Shown here: positions 19,123-28,492 of the stretch, piece after piece
Layout of the letters: each line of letters opens with the position of its first letter
Numbering within the stretch: the first letter of the stretch is position 1
DNA from: JACKBK01 sp963707275
GTDB lineage: Bacteria; Chloroflexota; Anaerolineae; JAAEKA01
Assembly: GCA_963707275.1 (NCBI GenBank)
Contig: CAVPPH010000002.1
Span: forward strand, 372,001-436,000
Direction: 5' to 3'
DNA: 64,000 bases
Made by a program: the position numbers and the translations under genes
The notes under the pieces: generated by a model
What the model saw: only the letters and a program-made list of their open reading frames with translations
Databases searched by the model: none
What the model was told of the DNA's origin: nothing

Positions 19123-19729
19123 CCAGACCCTCTTTTCCGCCAGCCTGCTGGCCGAAGTGCTGCCTGCCACCTGGGAGATGGACCAGCAGCGCGGCCGCGA
19201 GCTGCTAAAGGAATTGCGCCAATTGAGCCGCGGCGCGCTGGCTGAGATGCGTACGCTGTTGCTGGAATTGCGGCCCGGCGTCCTGGCAGAGGCGGATCTG
19301 GGCGACCTACTGCGCCAATTGGCGGAAGCTGTGGCAGGCCGTACGGGAATGGTCGTGCAGGTGGCGGTCGACGGGGAGTGCGAGCTGCCAGAAGACGTGC
19401 GGATCGCGCTCTATCGCGTCGCTCAGGAGGCGCTGAATAACGTCGTGAAACACGCCCGCGCGCAGCACGCCTCCGTGGACCTGCGCTGCACGACTGGTGA
19501 CCGCAATCCGAACTGCTTGATCAGGCTTGTTATCCGGGACGATGGAGTTGGGTTTGACCTGAACAACGTTCCGCAGGATCGCTTGGGACTGGGCATCATC
19601 TGCGAACGCGGCCACCACGAAGTGCACGCCCACAACGACACCGCCAATCCGCCGATCCTGGAACTGAACAAACAGCTGGGCTACCGCCGCTTGCCCGGCT
19701 GGATCACCTGGGAGAAGACCCGCTCGTAG
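19123..19729 (+). pseudogene. chimera of a histidine-kinase fragment and a GNAT acetyltransferase tail
   Basis: Codons from about 19123 to 19612 are a near copy of 14697-15185 of the GAF kinase (shared TQTLFSASLLAEVLPATWEM, RELL, EALNNVVKHA, DDGVGFDL, LGLGIICER). The phospho-accepting His and upstream domains are missing. At about 19613 the reading frame switches seamlessly to HNDTANPPILELNKQLGYRR...WITWEKT, the typical C-terminal strand of a GNAT N-acetyltransferase. The result is a fusion of two unrelated gene fragments and is unlikely to be functional. Confidence 0.7.
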
Positions 19730-19998
19730 AGTTCCCGAACAGAGGATCCACAGTTTGGCTTCACAACGAGACTGGATCCCTGTCAGCGTGATTCTCAAAC
19801 CTCAATACCAGGGGATATAGTTTATGGGGCGGAGTAAGATACTTGGTCTGCCTTCAACATTTCGGAATCTCGATGCGGTAGCAGGCTACAAACAAGAGAT
19901 CTCCTGACGCAATGCTGGCAGGGGAGGGCTTTCTGCTTTGCCGACGCGTAAAGCGACGTATAGTATCTTCCATTCTTAAACCAAACCTATTCAATACC

Positions 19999-20027
19999 TT
20001 GACTAGGTTTGACTGTTGTGGTACTAT
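19999..20027 (+). promoter_or_regulatory. sigma-70-like promoter upstream of the MalT-like regulator
   Basis: TTGACT (19999-20004), 17-base spacer, TACTAT (20022-20027). It lies about 450 bases before the regulator start at 20481. The rest of 19730-20480 contains no supported gene; CATGTAGA near 20149 faces TCTACATG near 20176. Confidence 0.45.
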
Positions 20028-20480
20028 TGGTTTAAAGAGTGAGATGCATCTCGAGTCAAACAATTTGCGGTATGTGACTGGAGAACTGTCTGCAAAACTT
20101 TGCACCGCACCCCAAAGGGGTTTGGCACTTTGGGCTCACGGATGTTTTCATGTAGAATAACCATCCAAACAGTCTCTACATGTCTGGCATCCTGCGCCGT
20201 GTTCAGCGCGTCCCGCAATCGAGACATGATTACGCGGCACGTTATCAGCAAGGACCTCTTCCCGCGCGCGTTCGTTGTGGGATCTGGACGGGGACCTCGG
20301 TTGGAAACTGACCTTGATTTCTGCACGTCTTGTCCTACAGGCACAAGCCGCTGACATCCCCGACGATTGCGATTGGGGTCGATCGACGAACGAGATGCCC
20401 TGGCGCCGGGCTATGTTGAATGAATGGCGTGGTCTACACACAGAAGAGTTCATGGACAAGGACGCGACAGGCAATATCTC

Positions 20481-23291
20481 ATGATCCAAGCTGACGAGCC
20501 TTCCATCCAAGTGTTTCGGGGGAACACGCTGCGTGATTCGACGGTCTATGCGCAGGATATCGAGGGCTACTCCGTTCCCCTGCTGACGACGAAGCTGTAC
20601 CGTCCTCCCGTCGGCCCCAATATTGAACCGCGCGGTGCGCTGCTGGAGCGCCTCAGTCGCAATCAGCAACGCCCGCTGACCCTTATCTCAGCCCCGGCTG
20701 GCTATGGCAAGTCCACACTGGCCAGCATGTGGCTGGAGGCCAGCGGACACCCCAGTGCCTGGATTTCACTGGACGACGACGACAACGATCTGAGCACATT
20801 CACCAGCTACCTGGCAGGTGCGATTCAACGCGTTTTTCCAAATGTCACACTGAAAACCCCGTCCCTACTGATGGCGTCTGTCTTGCCTCCGGTGTCCGTG
20901 ATAGCTCGCCGACTGATAAACGATGTAGAGCAGATCGAAAAGCCCTTCATTCTGGCTCTGGACGACGTCCATATGATCCGCGAGCAGCTGATCTTTGACC
21001 TGCTTAACGAGCTAGTGCGCCATCCGTCGCCAACCATGCACCTGTTGCTGATCACGCGGCGTGACCCTCCCCTACCGATTGCGACCCTGCGCGCATACCG
21101 CCGGATCACCGAAATACGAACCCGGGATCTGAAGTTTTCCAGTGCGGACACAGCCGGCTTCCTGACCAAAATGCTGGGCCGGGAAATCGATGATGCAACC
21201 GCAGCGGCTTGGACAGAACGGACTGAAGGGTGGGTGACAGCCTTATGTTTGGCGGCAATCTCGCTACGCCATAGCGATGGTCACGAAATGAATCTTGACG
21301 ATGTGCCTGCGTTGACTCAGTATCTACAAGAATATCTCCTGGCGGAAGTCATCAACCACCTGGATACGACACTGAAGGAGTGGCTGTTGACTATTGCGTG
21401 GCTGGATCGCTTCTGTCCCGCACTATGCGCCGCGGTTAGTCTTTCAGATTCTGCCGAGGCGCAGGTTGCCTCGACGAGTTTGCAATTCATCCGGCAGCTA
21501 CAGCAGTACAACCTCTTCGTCATCCCGTTGGATAGCGAGAACCGCTGGTTTCGGCTCCACCATCTATTCCGCAGCCTGCTGCGAACATGGGGACGAAACC
21601 ACTACCATGATGATGAGATTGCGGCATTTCACAATCGTGCCGGTGTCTGGTATGCGCACCAAGGTTTACCGGACGATGCGATTAGGCACCTGGTGTTGGC
21701 AGGAGATATCGCCGGAGCGGAGCAGGTTGTAATGCAGCATCGCTACGCCCTGATGAACTCCGAACGGTGGCACGTTCTTGAGCGCTGGCTCCACTACTTT
21801 CCGGATAGCGCACTGGATCACAGTGCGTTGCTCGCGACCACGGCCGCCATTTTAGCCCAGCGTGGCCGCAACTTTCAGGTATTGAAACCTGCTCTTCAGA
21901 AAGCGGAACAACTGCTGGCCAATCTGACACCGAACTCCACTATGAAGGACAATCTGCTCGGCGAATTGTCGGTCATCATGAGTACTCTGGCTATTGCCGC
22001 CGGCAACGTTGAAGCTTTGACCACCAATGCCCAGCGCGGTCTGCAGCTATTGCCGGCTAATGCACTTGATCTGCGCGCCATTGGCTGGGGAGTTCTTGCC
22101 TCAGGCATGCAAATGAGCGGTCAATCTGCAAGCGGGTATCAGCTTCTACGCGAGAAAATCAGTGAGCCAGAATGGGGAGAATCCATCCAGGCTAAGTTGA
22201 TGTCCTATCTCTGTATGATCTGTGTGTTACAGGGCGATTTGACGGTGGCCCTCGAATGGGCCGACAGAGTCCAAAACATCGGCGAGCGACTCAATCTGCC
22301 CGAATCTCTGTGCCAGGCCAGGTATTTCAAAGGTGTGATTCACTACTTGCGCGGTGAGTCTGACGCCGCCGAACCGCACTTATCCGCCGTGGTCGAAAGC
22401 GAGGCGACGTCATCGCCGACTTACCTGGCCATGGGCGCCATGGTTTTGACCTTGATCCGAAATGAGCGGGGAGACGTAGAACACGCTGACGCAATCATGG
22501 ATCGGTTGACCACCTACTTCCGGCAAGGCGGCGACTCCGCTGCACTGGCATTGCTCAAGGCTTTCAGGGTGGAACTGGCGCTGCGGCGCGGCAACCTTGA
22601 CGCCGCGCGGCGCCAACAGGTTGGCGTCGAGTTTGAAGGCCGTCCACCCATTTGGTTCTTCTATATTCCCCAGTTAACGCCGGTCAAGTTGCTGCTGGCA
22701 GAAGGAACGCCGGAGGCGCTAGCCGCCGCACACGCGACGCTTGACGAATTCGAGCAGCAGATGCGCCTGGTGAATCGCAATCTAGTGCGTATCGAGGCGC
22801 TGGCGTTGCTTGCCCTGGTTTGCGAAGCTCAAGGCGACGCCGCCCGTGCCGACGCCAGTTTGACCACGGCCTTGGCGCTGGCACAGGACGCCGGCCTCAT
22901 TCGTCCGTTTGTCGACCTGGGGCCGCCAATGGCCGGCTTGCTGGTTCGACTGCAACGCCAGAATAGGACTTCGCCTACTCCCGACTCGTCCTATGTTGCC
23001 CGGATACTGGCGGCCTTCCCGCCACCAGACTCGGCCGGCCCGCAAGTTGAGCCTTTGCCCGATGACGCGAAGCCATTGCCAGTTCCACAGCCGATGCTGG
23101 AGCCTTTGACCCAGCGCGAGTCTCAGATCTTGGAGCTCCTGGCTACGGAACTGTCACCAGACGAGATTGGCCGCAGGCTGTTTATCTCTACCAGCACGGT
23201 GCGCACCCACATCAGGAATATTTACGCCAAACTCGACGTTCACACACGTTTTGAAGCAGTGCATCGCGCCAGGGAACTGGGATTGCGTTAG
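20481..23291 (+). CDS. MalT-like LuxR-family ATP-dependent transcription regulator
   Basis: 936 residues. After a short leader comes a STAND-type ATPase with Walker A in SAPAGYGKSTLA (about 70-81) and a Walker-B-like LALDDVH, a winged-helix and arm region, a long TPR-like helical sensor (about 400-830), and a C-terminal LuxR helix-turn-helix (LTQRESQILELLATELSPDEI ... IRNIYAKLDVHTR). This is the MalT/LAL layout: inducer binding in the helical part permits ATP-driven multimerisation and activation. ATG 20481 was chosen over an earlier in-frame start because similarity begins at the VPLLTTKLYRPP motif shortly after it. The conserved element at 23421, 23941 and 26781 may be its target. Confidence 0.88.
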   Translation: MIQADEPSIQVFRGNTLRDSTVYAQDIEGYSVPLLTTKLYRPPVGPNIEPRGALLERLSRNQQRPLTLISAPAGYGKSTLASMWLEASGHPSAWISLDDDDNDLSTFTSYLAGAIQRVFPNVTLKTPSLLMASVLPPVSVIARRLINDVEQIEKPFILALDDVHMIREQLIFDLLNELVRHPSPTMHLLLITRRDPPLPIATLRAYRRITEIRTRDLKFSSADTAGFLTKMLGREIDDATAAAWTERTEGWVTALCLAAISLRHSDGHEMNLDDVPALTQYLQEYLLAEVINHLDTTLKEWLLTIAWLDRFCPALCAAVSLSDSAEAQVASTSLQFIRQLQQYNLFVIPLDSENRWFRLHHLFRSLLRTWGRNHYHDDEIAAFHNRAGVWYAHQGLPDDAIRHLVLAGDIAGAEQVVMQHRYALMNSERWHVLERWLHYFPDSALDHSALLATTAAILAQRGRNFQVLKPALQKAEQLLANLTPNSTMKDNLLGELSVIMSTLAIAAGNVEALTTNAQRGLQLLPANALDLRAIGWGVLASGMQMSGQSASGYQLLREKISEPEWGESIQAKLMSYLCMICVLQGDLTVALEWADRVQNIGERLNLPESLCQARYFKGVIHYLRGESDAAEPHLSAVVESEATSSPTYLAMGAMVLTLIRNERGDVEHADAIMDRLTTYFRQGGDSAALALLKAFRVELALRRGNLDAARRQQVGVEFEGRPPIWFFYIPQLTPVKLLLAEGTPEALAAAHATLDEFEQQMRLVNRNLVRIEALALLALVCEAQGDAARADASLTTALALAQDAGLIRPFVDLGPPMAGLLVRLQRQNRTSPTPDSSYVARILAAFPPPDSAGPQVEPLPDDAKPLPVPQPMLEPLTQRESQILELLATELSPDEIGRRLFISTSTVRTHIRNIYAKLDVHTRFEAVHRARELGLR

Positions 23292-23420
23292 TCCGGTCGA
23301 TAGATCAAGCGACAGAAGATCACGTCTCGATAGAGCCCCTTGCCGTCACCGGCCTGGGGATCGTTGTTTTTGTAGAGACTTTGTTTGCGGCTCATCGGCA
23401 ATACTCACCGCCGTCTCTAC

Positions 23421-23470
23421 TCTATTTTGGGGAAGACAACTACCTGACCTGCATGATATGCTGGATAATC
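23421..23470 (+). repeat. conserved GGGGAAGACAACTACCT element, copy A
   Basis: TATTTTGGGGAAGACAACTA followed by CCTGACCTGCATGATATGCTGG. It matches the core of the longer copies B and C and lies about 230 bases before the small gene at 23658. The remainder of 23292-23657 has no supported gene. Confidence 0.6.
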
Positions 23471-23657
23471 GAGAGGGCCGGTCGGCTTTCCCGCGAGATC
23501 CTCGAGAGGAAGCGGACGCCTTCATTCCGGTGACGGGGACGGCCTTGGTGGATGACACCCTGCCGACAATCCGTTACTCGCTTAGAAACCAGAAGACAAG
23601 GCCAGGCCAAGACGAGCGGCGTCAGGCCGCCAGGCCATCAAAGAGAGGTTGTAGCTC

Positions 23658-23921
23658 ATGGGCTATCCATTCGACGAGCCAGGCATATACGCCATTCACG
23701 TTGCGGGAGAGGTGCATGAGAACTGGTCCGATCGTTTGGCCGGACTGACCATTTTCAAGGCCGTGACGGCGGGAGAGGAACCCATGCCTGTGTCCATCCT
23801 GATCGGGTTGCTTGCTGACCAGGCCGCCCTTTCCGGCGTGTTGGATACTTTGTACCAGAACCGTTACCCGTTGCTGTATGTCAAGTATCTCGGCGCTCAT
23901 GAGGGCGATCACCCAGGTTAA
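23658..23921 (+). CDS. small conserved protein often beside LuxR regulators
   Basis: 87 residues with the pattern IHVAGEVHENWSDRLAGLTI ... DQAALSGVLDTLY. I recognise this as a small family of Chloroflexota and Actinomycetota whose members read HLxxxWSDWFxGLTI...DQAALHGLL; its biochemical role is unknown to me. Here the invariant-looking W-F pair is changed to R-L and the C-terminus is longer. GAGAGGTTGTAGCTC precedes ATG 23658. Its last codons lie in the 164-bp direct repeat copy B. Confidence 0.65.
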   Translation: MGYPFDEPGIYAIHVAGEVHENWSDRLAGLTIFKAVTAGEEPMPVSILIGLLADQAALSGVLDTLYQNRYPLLYVKYLGAHEGDHPG

Positions 23922-24040
23922 CCAATCCAGATATACTCAATTTTGGGGAAGACAACTACCTAATCCACCTGATAGGCTGGGGAGACTTATGGATCGCACG
24001 GTGACGGGTCGAACACGTGGCATTGGTCAGCCGGTGCGTC
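23877..24040 (+). repeat. 164-bp direct repeat, copy B
   Basis: Aligns without gaps to 26717-26880 (constant offset of 2840 bases). It starts inside the last codons of the 23658 gene (TATGTCAAGTATCTCGGCGC), includes the GGGGAAGACAACTACCTAAT core at about 23945, and ends at about CCGGTGCGTC. It is followed by the DUF1269 genes. Confidence 0.8.
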
Positions 24041-24041
24041 G

Positions 24042-24134
24042 AAGATTGACACGCTGATGGCCGGCGACATCATCGAGCAGGATACGGCTGGCAAGGCGTT
24101 GGCCACACTGCTGGCCGCTGATGAAGTACAGTAA
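24042..24134 (+). pseudogene. possible C-terminal gene fragment
   Basis: 30 codons read KIDTLMAGDIIEQ...LLAADEVQ and a stop, right after repeat copy B and just before the DUF1269 gene. The amphipathic, codon-biased look suggests the end of a gene whose start was lost at the repeat boundary. No family recognised. Confidence 0.3.
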
Positions 24135-24166
24135 CACACACACTACGCAGCAAGGAGACACTAAAC

Positions 24167-24655
24167 ATGGCAAGCCTAACAGTATGGAAGTTCGAGAATC
24201 CGGACGGTGCCGATCAGGCCCTGCAGAAGCTGTCCGATCTCGCCAAGCAGCAGCTCATCACAATTGAGGATGCCGCAGTTGTCAGTTGGCCCCCGGGAAA
24301 GAAGAAGCCCAAGACTCACCAGGCTGCGAGCATGACGGGCGCTGGTGCGGTGGGCGGCGCCTTCTGGGGAATGCTCTTTGGCTTGCTGTTCTTCATCCCG
24401 TTTGCGGGCATGGCCATCGGCGCTGCGATGGGTGCACTGCTTGGCCACTTCAACGACTACGGCATCTCTGATGACTTCATCAAGCAGGTCCGCAACCAGG
24501 TTACCGAGGGCACCTCGGCCCTCTTCCTGCTAACCGACCAGGTAACCATCGACAAGGTCAGCGATGCCTTCAGCGGTACCAGGATGACGCTGATCCAGTC
24601 CAACCTCTCCGCCGAGCAGGAAGCGACGCTCAAGGCCGCCTTCGGAGAGAAATAA
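24167..24655 (+). CDS. DUF1269 membrane-associated protein
   Basis: 162 residues. The N-terminal ferredoxin-like half (LTVWKFENPDGADQALQKL) is followed by a Gly-rich hydrophobic hairpin (GAVGGAFWGMLFGLLFFIPFAGMAIGAAMGALLGH) and a conserved FIKQVRNQVTEGTSALFLL segment, diagnostic for DUF1269. AAGGAGACACTAAAC precedes ATG 24167. Members are common in stress-related clusters; function unknown. It pairs with the next gene, a second DUF1269 paralogue. Confidence 0.85.
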   Translation: MASLTVWKFENPDGADQALQKLSDLAKQQLITIEDAAVVSWPPGKKKPKTHQAASMTGAGAVGGAFWGMLFGLLFFIPFAGMAIGAAMGALLGHFNDYGISDDFIKQVRNQVTEGTSALFLLTDQVTIDKVSDAFSGTRMTLIQSNLSAEQEATLKAAFGEK

Positions 24656-24754
24656 CCATTTCGTGTGCAGCGTGGGATCGATCCGGCGACCCTGCCGGCT
24701 CCAAACCCCACGTGGATATATCTTCAACCTAACCCCAATTCAAAGGAGTATCTC

Positions 24755-25381
24755 ATGACAAAGTCAAATGACAGTTCAGCCGTCTACAACATCCTCGCCT
24801 TCCGCTTCGATGGACAGAAGGGCGCCTCGGATGCGGCCAAAGCGATCAAGTCATCGGGCGCGTTGGATGGCTACAAAATCGCAGCGGATTGCGCAGTTGA
24901 ACAAAACGCCAAAGGCAAGGTCCATATCCACGAAACCGGACGCGGCGGCCTCGGCACTGCAATCGGCGCCGGCTCAGGCGCCGTGCTTGGCCTGATCGGC
25001 GGGCCGGCAGGTCTGCTGGCATGGACGGTGGCGGGCGCCACTATCGGCGGCGTGGCTGGCAAGTACCTGGGTCGTGCTATCCCCAAGAGTGACCTGGAGG
25101 AGATCGGCGCAGCGCTGACGCCAGACACATCGGTATTGCTGATGCTGCTGGAAGACACCGAGAGCGAGGGTGTCATCAAGAGCATGTCGGGCTACAGCGC
25201 CAATGTGGTCACCCTGACCGTCGGCGATGAACTGTCCGGCCAGATCGCATCCTACGTAGCTGGCGCGGCCCAGGACCCATCGGGCAACGTCGTAGCGGGC
25301 GCCGCCGGTGCGGCCGCCGATGCCGATGGTAACGTGGCTGCCGGTGGTGAAGTGGTTGCTGCCAGCGGAGATGGCAACTAA
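24755..25381 (+). CDS. DUF1269 paralogue with low-complexity tail
   Basis: 208 residues from ATG 24755 (AAAGGAG seven bases upstream); an earlier in-frame start is less likely. It has the same plan as its neighbour: YNILAFRFDGQKGASDAAKAI, a glycine-zipper membrane hairpin (GTAIGAGSGAVLGLIGGPAGLLAW) and DTSVLLMLLED. The last 35 residues are an Ala/Gly/Asp-rich tail (VVAGAAGAAADADGN) not found in the first paralogue. Confidence 0.8.
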   Translation: MTKSNDSSAVYNILAFRFDGQKGASDAAKAIKSSGALDGYKIAADCAVEQNAKGKVHIHETGRGGLGTAIGAGSGAVLGLIGGPAGLLAWTVAGATIGGVAGKYLGRAIPKSDLEEIGAALTPDTSVLLMLLEDTESEGVIKSMSGYSANVVTLTVGDELSGQIASYVAGAAQDPSGNVVAGAAGAAADADGNVAAGGEVVAASGDGN

Positions 25382-25429
25382 CCTGACCGGTTGGCCTTGC
25401 TTCATGCAAGCACCACATCAATGACAATT

Positions 25430-25469
25430 CAACAGGCCTGGTGGAAGATGTCTTCCACCAGGCCTGTTG
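25430..25469. terminator. perfect 19-bp inverted repeat after the DUF1269 pair
   Basis: CAACAGGCCTGGTGGAAGA (25430-25448), two loop bases, then its exact reverse complement (25451-25469). It lies 48 bases after the DUF1269 stop. No strong T-run follows, so termination is inferred from position and stability. The rest of the gap to 25685 holds nothing recognised. Confidence 0.55.
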
Positions 25470-25685
25470 GCGTTGAAGTAACCGCTTACGCCCTCTTCGT
25501 CTCCTGCGACGAGATCGCCCATCACTCCGTCATCCTGGACCCTGGCTGCTTCGACATACTTCAGAGGAAAGACATCTGGTTTTTACGGGTGGAAACTGCC
25601 GTGAAAGTGGCGCCCCGACCCTATCATCGCGTGGTGCTCCCCGATAATCCACCATCAACCGTCATGTTCTGCGGAGCGAGATCTC

Positions 25686-26705
25686 ATGACAAGCTTATCA
25701 AAAATCATCAGGGATAACAGATTCACGCCGGAAGATCTCCCCGGGTTTGAAAGCAAGCTCTTCTTCGAAGGTGATCGCAGGCAGCGCTACCTGGTTCGGT
25801 TTGCCGTCCTCATGTTTCTGTCCACGGTGATCGCCACCGGAGCAGTGATGGCCGATTCCACGGCCACGGTGATCGGCGCAATGTTGATTGCACCGTTGAT
25901 GACACCGATTGTGGCAACAACGGCAGCCCTCGTGATGGGGAACGGCAAAAGAGCCTGGCAATCCCTGGCGTTGGTGGCGGCCGGTGTGATCGGGGTTATC
26001 GGCGTTTCCATGCTTATGACCATGCTGGCGATCACGCTTCTTGACTTCGGAAGCAATGCTCAGATCACCTCCAGGATCCATCCCACCATGAATGATCTGG
26101 TGGTGGCCCTGGCGGCAGGAGTGGCGGGCGCGTTCGCGCTGAGCCGGGACGACGTGGCCGACTCGCTTCCCGGGGTGGCCATCGCCATTGCCCTGGTGCC
26201 GCCGCTCTGTGTCGTCGGTGTCTCCCTGGGCAACGCAGAGTGGCTGGACGCCTGGGGCGCGTTCCTCCTCTTTCTGACCAACTGCCTGTCCATTCTCCTG
26301 GCAGGAGGCCTCGTCTTTGCCGTGCTGGGATTGCAGAAGGCCAGCACGCAGGACATGAACAGCATCAACAGGCGCAGAGCCTACCAGATCATCGCTCTGG
26401 GTGTCCTTTTGGTGAGCATTCCTTTGGCGCTTACCACCTTTAGGGTAGCACGCGACAGTGTCACCCAGCAGCATGTTCGACGAATCGCGAATGAATGGGC
26501 TGAGCAGTTTGAGGAAGACTATACCGTTTCGTCAGTTCTGGTCTCCGACCGTGTTGCCAAAGTAATTGTCACCGGAGCGGAAGTACCCTCAAACATAGTA
26601 GACCTGGGTGAGAAGATCAAGAACGAGGTCAGACAGGTCGAAGAACTGGAGTTGCACTTCGTCCCATCCAAGGAGTTCTACTTCGGTTCCGGAGAGCCAG
26701 GCTAA
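25686..26705 (+). CDS. DUF389 (TIGR00341-like) membrane protein
   Basis: 339 residues. Membrane segments start with FAVLMFLSTVIATGAVMADS, and the family hallmarks ATVIGAMLIAPLMTPI and SLPGVAIAIALVPPLCVVGV are both present. A soluble C-terminal domain of about 90 residues follows the last helix. Role unknown in general; many relatives occur next to stress or transport genes. It starts at ATG 25686 and lies, with the DUF1269 pair, inside the block bounded by the 164-bp direct repeats. Confidence 0.85.
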   Translation: MTSLSKIIRDNRFTPEDLPGFESKLFFEGDRRQRYLVRFAVLMFLSTVIATGAVMADSTATVIGAMLIAPLMTPIVATTAALVMGNGKRAWQSLALVAAGVIGVIGVSMLMTMLAITLLDFGSNAQITSRIHPTMNDLVVALAAGVAGAFALSRDDVADSLPGVAIAIALVPPLCVVGVSLGNAEWLDAWGAFLLFLTNCLSILLAGGLVFAVLGLQKASTQDMNSINRRRAYQIIALGVLLVSIPLALTTFRVARDSVTQQHVRRIANEWAEQFEEDYTVSSVLVSDRVAKVIVTGAEVPSNIVDLGEKIKNEVRQVEELELHFVPSKEFYFGSGEPG

Positions 26706-26716
26706 ATGGGTCTCGA

Positions 26717-26880
26717 TATGTCAAGTATCTCGGCGCTCATGAGGACGATCTTCCAGAGCAATCACTCCAAATCTACTCATTCTTAGGGAAGACAACTACC
26801 TAATCCACTTGATAGGCTTGGGGGACTCATGAATCGCACAGTGGCGGGTCGATCATACGGGATTGGCCAGCCGATGCGTT
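26717..26880 (+). repeat. 164-bp direct repeat, copy C
   Basis: Gap-free copy of 23877-24040. It begins 12 bases after the DUF389 stop with TATGTCAAGTATCTCGGCGC, which in copy B is the 3' end of the small 23658 gene, so here it is a gene fragment. The GGGAAGACAACTACCTAATC core is at about 26786, 150 bases before the NhaC start. Confidence 0.8.
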
Positions 26881-26935
26881 GTGCCAGCAGTAGAAGACTG
26901 TCTGCCATTATCTATACAAACACAGAGGCTTATCA

Positions 26936-28469
26936 ATGACAACCAAGTCTGAAACAACAGCAGAAACCGGACGGACACCCTCAATGCTCGCATCACTGCT
27001 GGTGTTGGGCGTGATGGTGAGCCTGATCCTGTTATCAGTGATGTTCTTCGGCAGCGAAGTGGCGGACGGCCCCCTGCAGGTGAGCATGACGCTGTCAACG
27101 CTCTTTGCTCTGACTGTGGCGCTTTTTTACGGATTTCGTGGCTCGGTGATCTCTGAGGCCATCAGAAGCAGCGTGAATGGCACCATGGGGACTATTTTTG
27201 TACTTCTGGCTATTGGGGCCATCATTGGTACGCTGTATCTGGCCGGTACGGTGGCCGCCTTTATTTATTACGGGGTGGAGCTTCTTAACCCGCGCTTCTA
27301 CTATATAACGGTCTTTATTATCGCCTCTGTGTTGAGCATGTTGCTGGGTAGTTCTCTAACCACCGTGGGGGCTGTTGGCGTGCCATTTGTGGGGCTGGCT
27401 GCTATCATGGGGGTGTCACCCGCTATTGCCGCCGGCGCGGCCATTTCCGGGGCAATCCTGGGAGATAAAACAGCCAAGATTTCGGACACGGCCCTGCTGA
27501 CCGTAGCCACTGTGGGCGGGGTTAAAATTGATGAACATGCGCGGATGGTAATCCGCACAGCCATCCCCACAATTATTATCAGCGGACTTCTCTTTCTTGT
27601 GCTGGGTTTGATGGGTAGCACGACAGCCGGCCCCATTGACCCCACTGAAGTACAGGATACCGTCTCGCAGTATTTCAATGTTTCTCTGCTGGCTTTTGTG
27701 CCGGTGATCCTGATTTTCGTGCTTTCTATGTTTCGTTTTTCCAGCTTTTTGTGCCTGATGCTGCCGGCCATTGCGGCGGTAATTTTGGCCGGGTTTACCC
27801 AGCATGACCTTATTGTTTCGCTGGCCAACGATCCCAATTTAAATTATTTTGAGGCCGTTCTCAAGGTTGGAATTGATACCTTAGCCAACGGATTTCACCT
27901 TAACAGTGGGGTTGAGGGGTTAGACTCCCTGTTTGCCGGCGGGGGTACAGCCGGTATGTTGACCACGATGTGGCTGATTTTGGTAGCCGCCAGCTTTGGC
28001 GCGGTGGCCGATTATACCGGTATGCTCCGGCGTAGTCATTGCGCCGGTAATTAACTGGACAAGAGGGCCGGCAACACTAATTCTTACAACCATGCTGACC
28101 GCTATCGGCTTAAATACAGTCGCGGCCGACCCATACGTGAGTATTGTGGTGACGTCGCGTATGTTCCGGGATGAGTATATGAAAGCGCGTCTCAAACCGG
28201 TCACCCTGTCAACGGCCATTGCCGATTCCGGGACGATGATTTCGGGCATTATTCCGTGGAATGTGAACGGGGCGCTTTTTGCCGGGGCGCTGGGATTAGG
28301 CACACTGGTTTACGCGCCGTATGTATTTATGGCTTACCTGACACCGCTGGTAACGGTGGTGATTGGCTTTCTCTATTTCCGCAAGGATCATTTGGCCGGT
28401 GATGCTGACGCAACGGCCGTTTACGGTGAGGAACCCGACAAACTACCCACGTCGGCACAATTGGCGTAG
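26936..28469 (+). CDS. NhaC-family Na+/H+ antiporter, one frameshift
   Basis: Membrane antiporter with 11-12 hydrophobic segments over about 510 codons. Family features include GTMGTIFVLLAIGAIIGTLY, GSSLTTVGAVGVPF, ISGAILGDKTAKISDTA and, in the second part, VIAPVINWTRGPA. The frame shifts at about 28018-28035: the first part ends YTGMLRR then out of frame, and similarity resumes with VIAPVINW in the next frame. The base composition is visibly lower in GC than in the first 26 kb. It is followed 23 bases later by an M19 dipeptidase, so substrate uptake or pH balance linked to peptide use is possible. Confidence 0.8.
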
Positions 28470-28492
28470 ATATAGAAACAAGGAGTATCAAC

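Noticed and set aside
19854..20354. Short open frames between the chimera and the MalT-like regulator
   Set aside because: They lack ribosome sites and family similarity and overlap one another on both strands.
25391..25717. 108-codon plus-strand frame before DUF389
   Set aside because: It starts inside the gap, runs through the 25430 hairpin and overlaps the DUF389 start; no recognisable protein.
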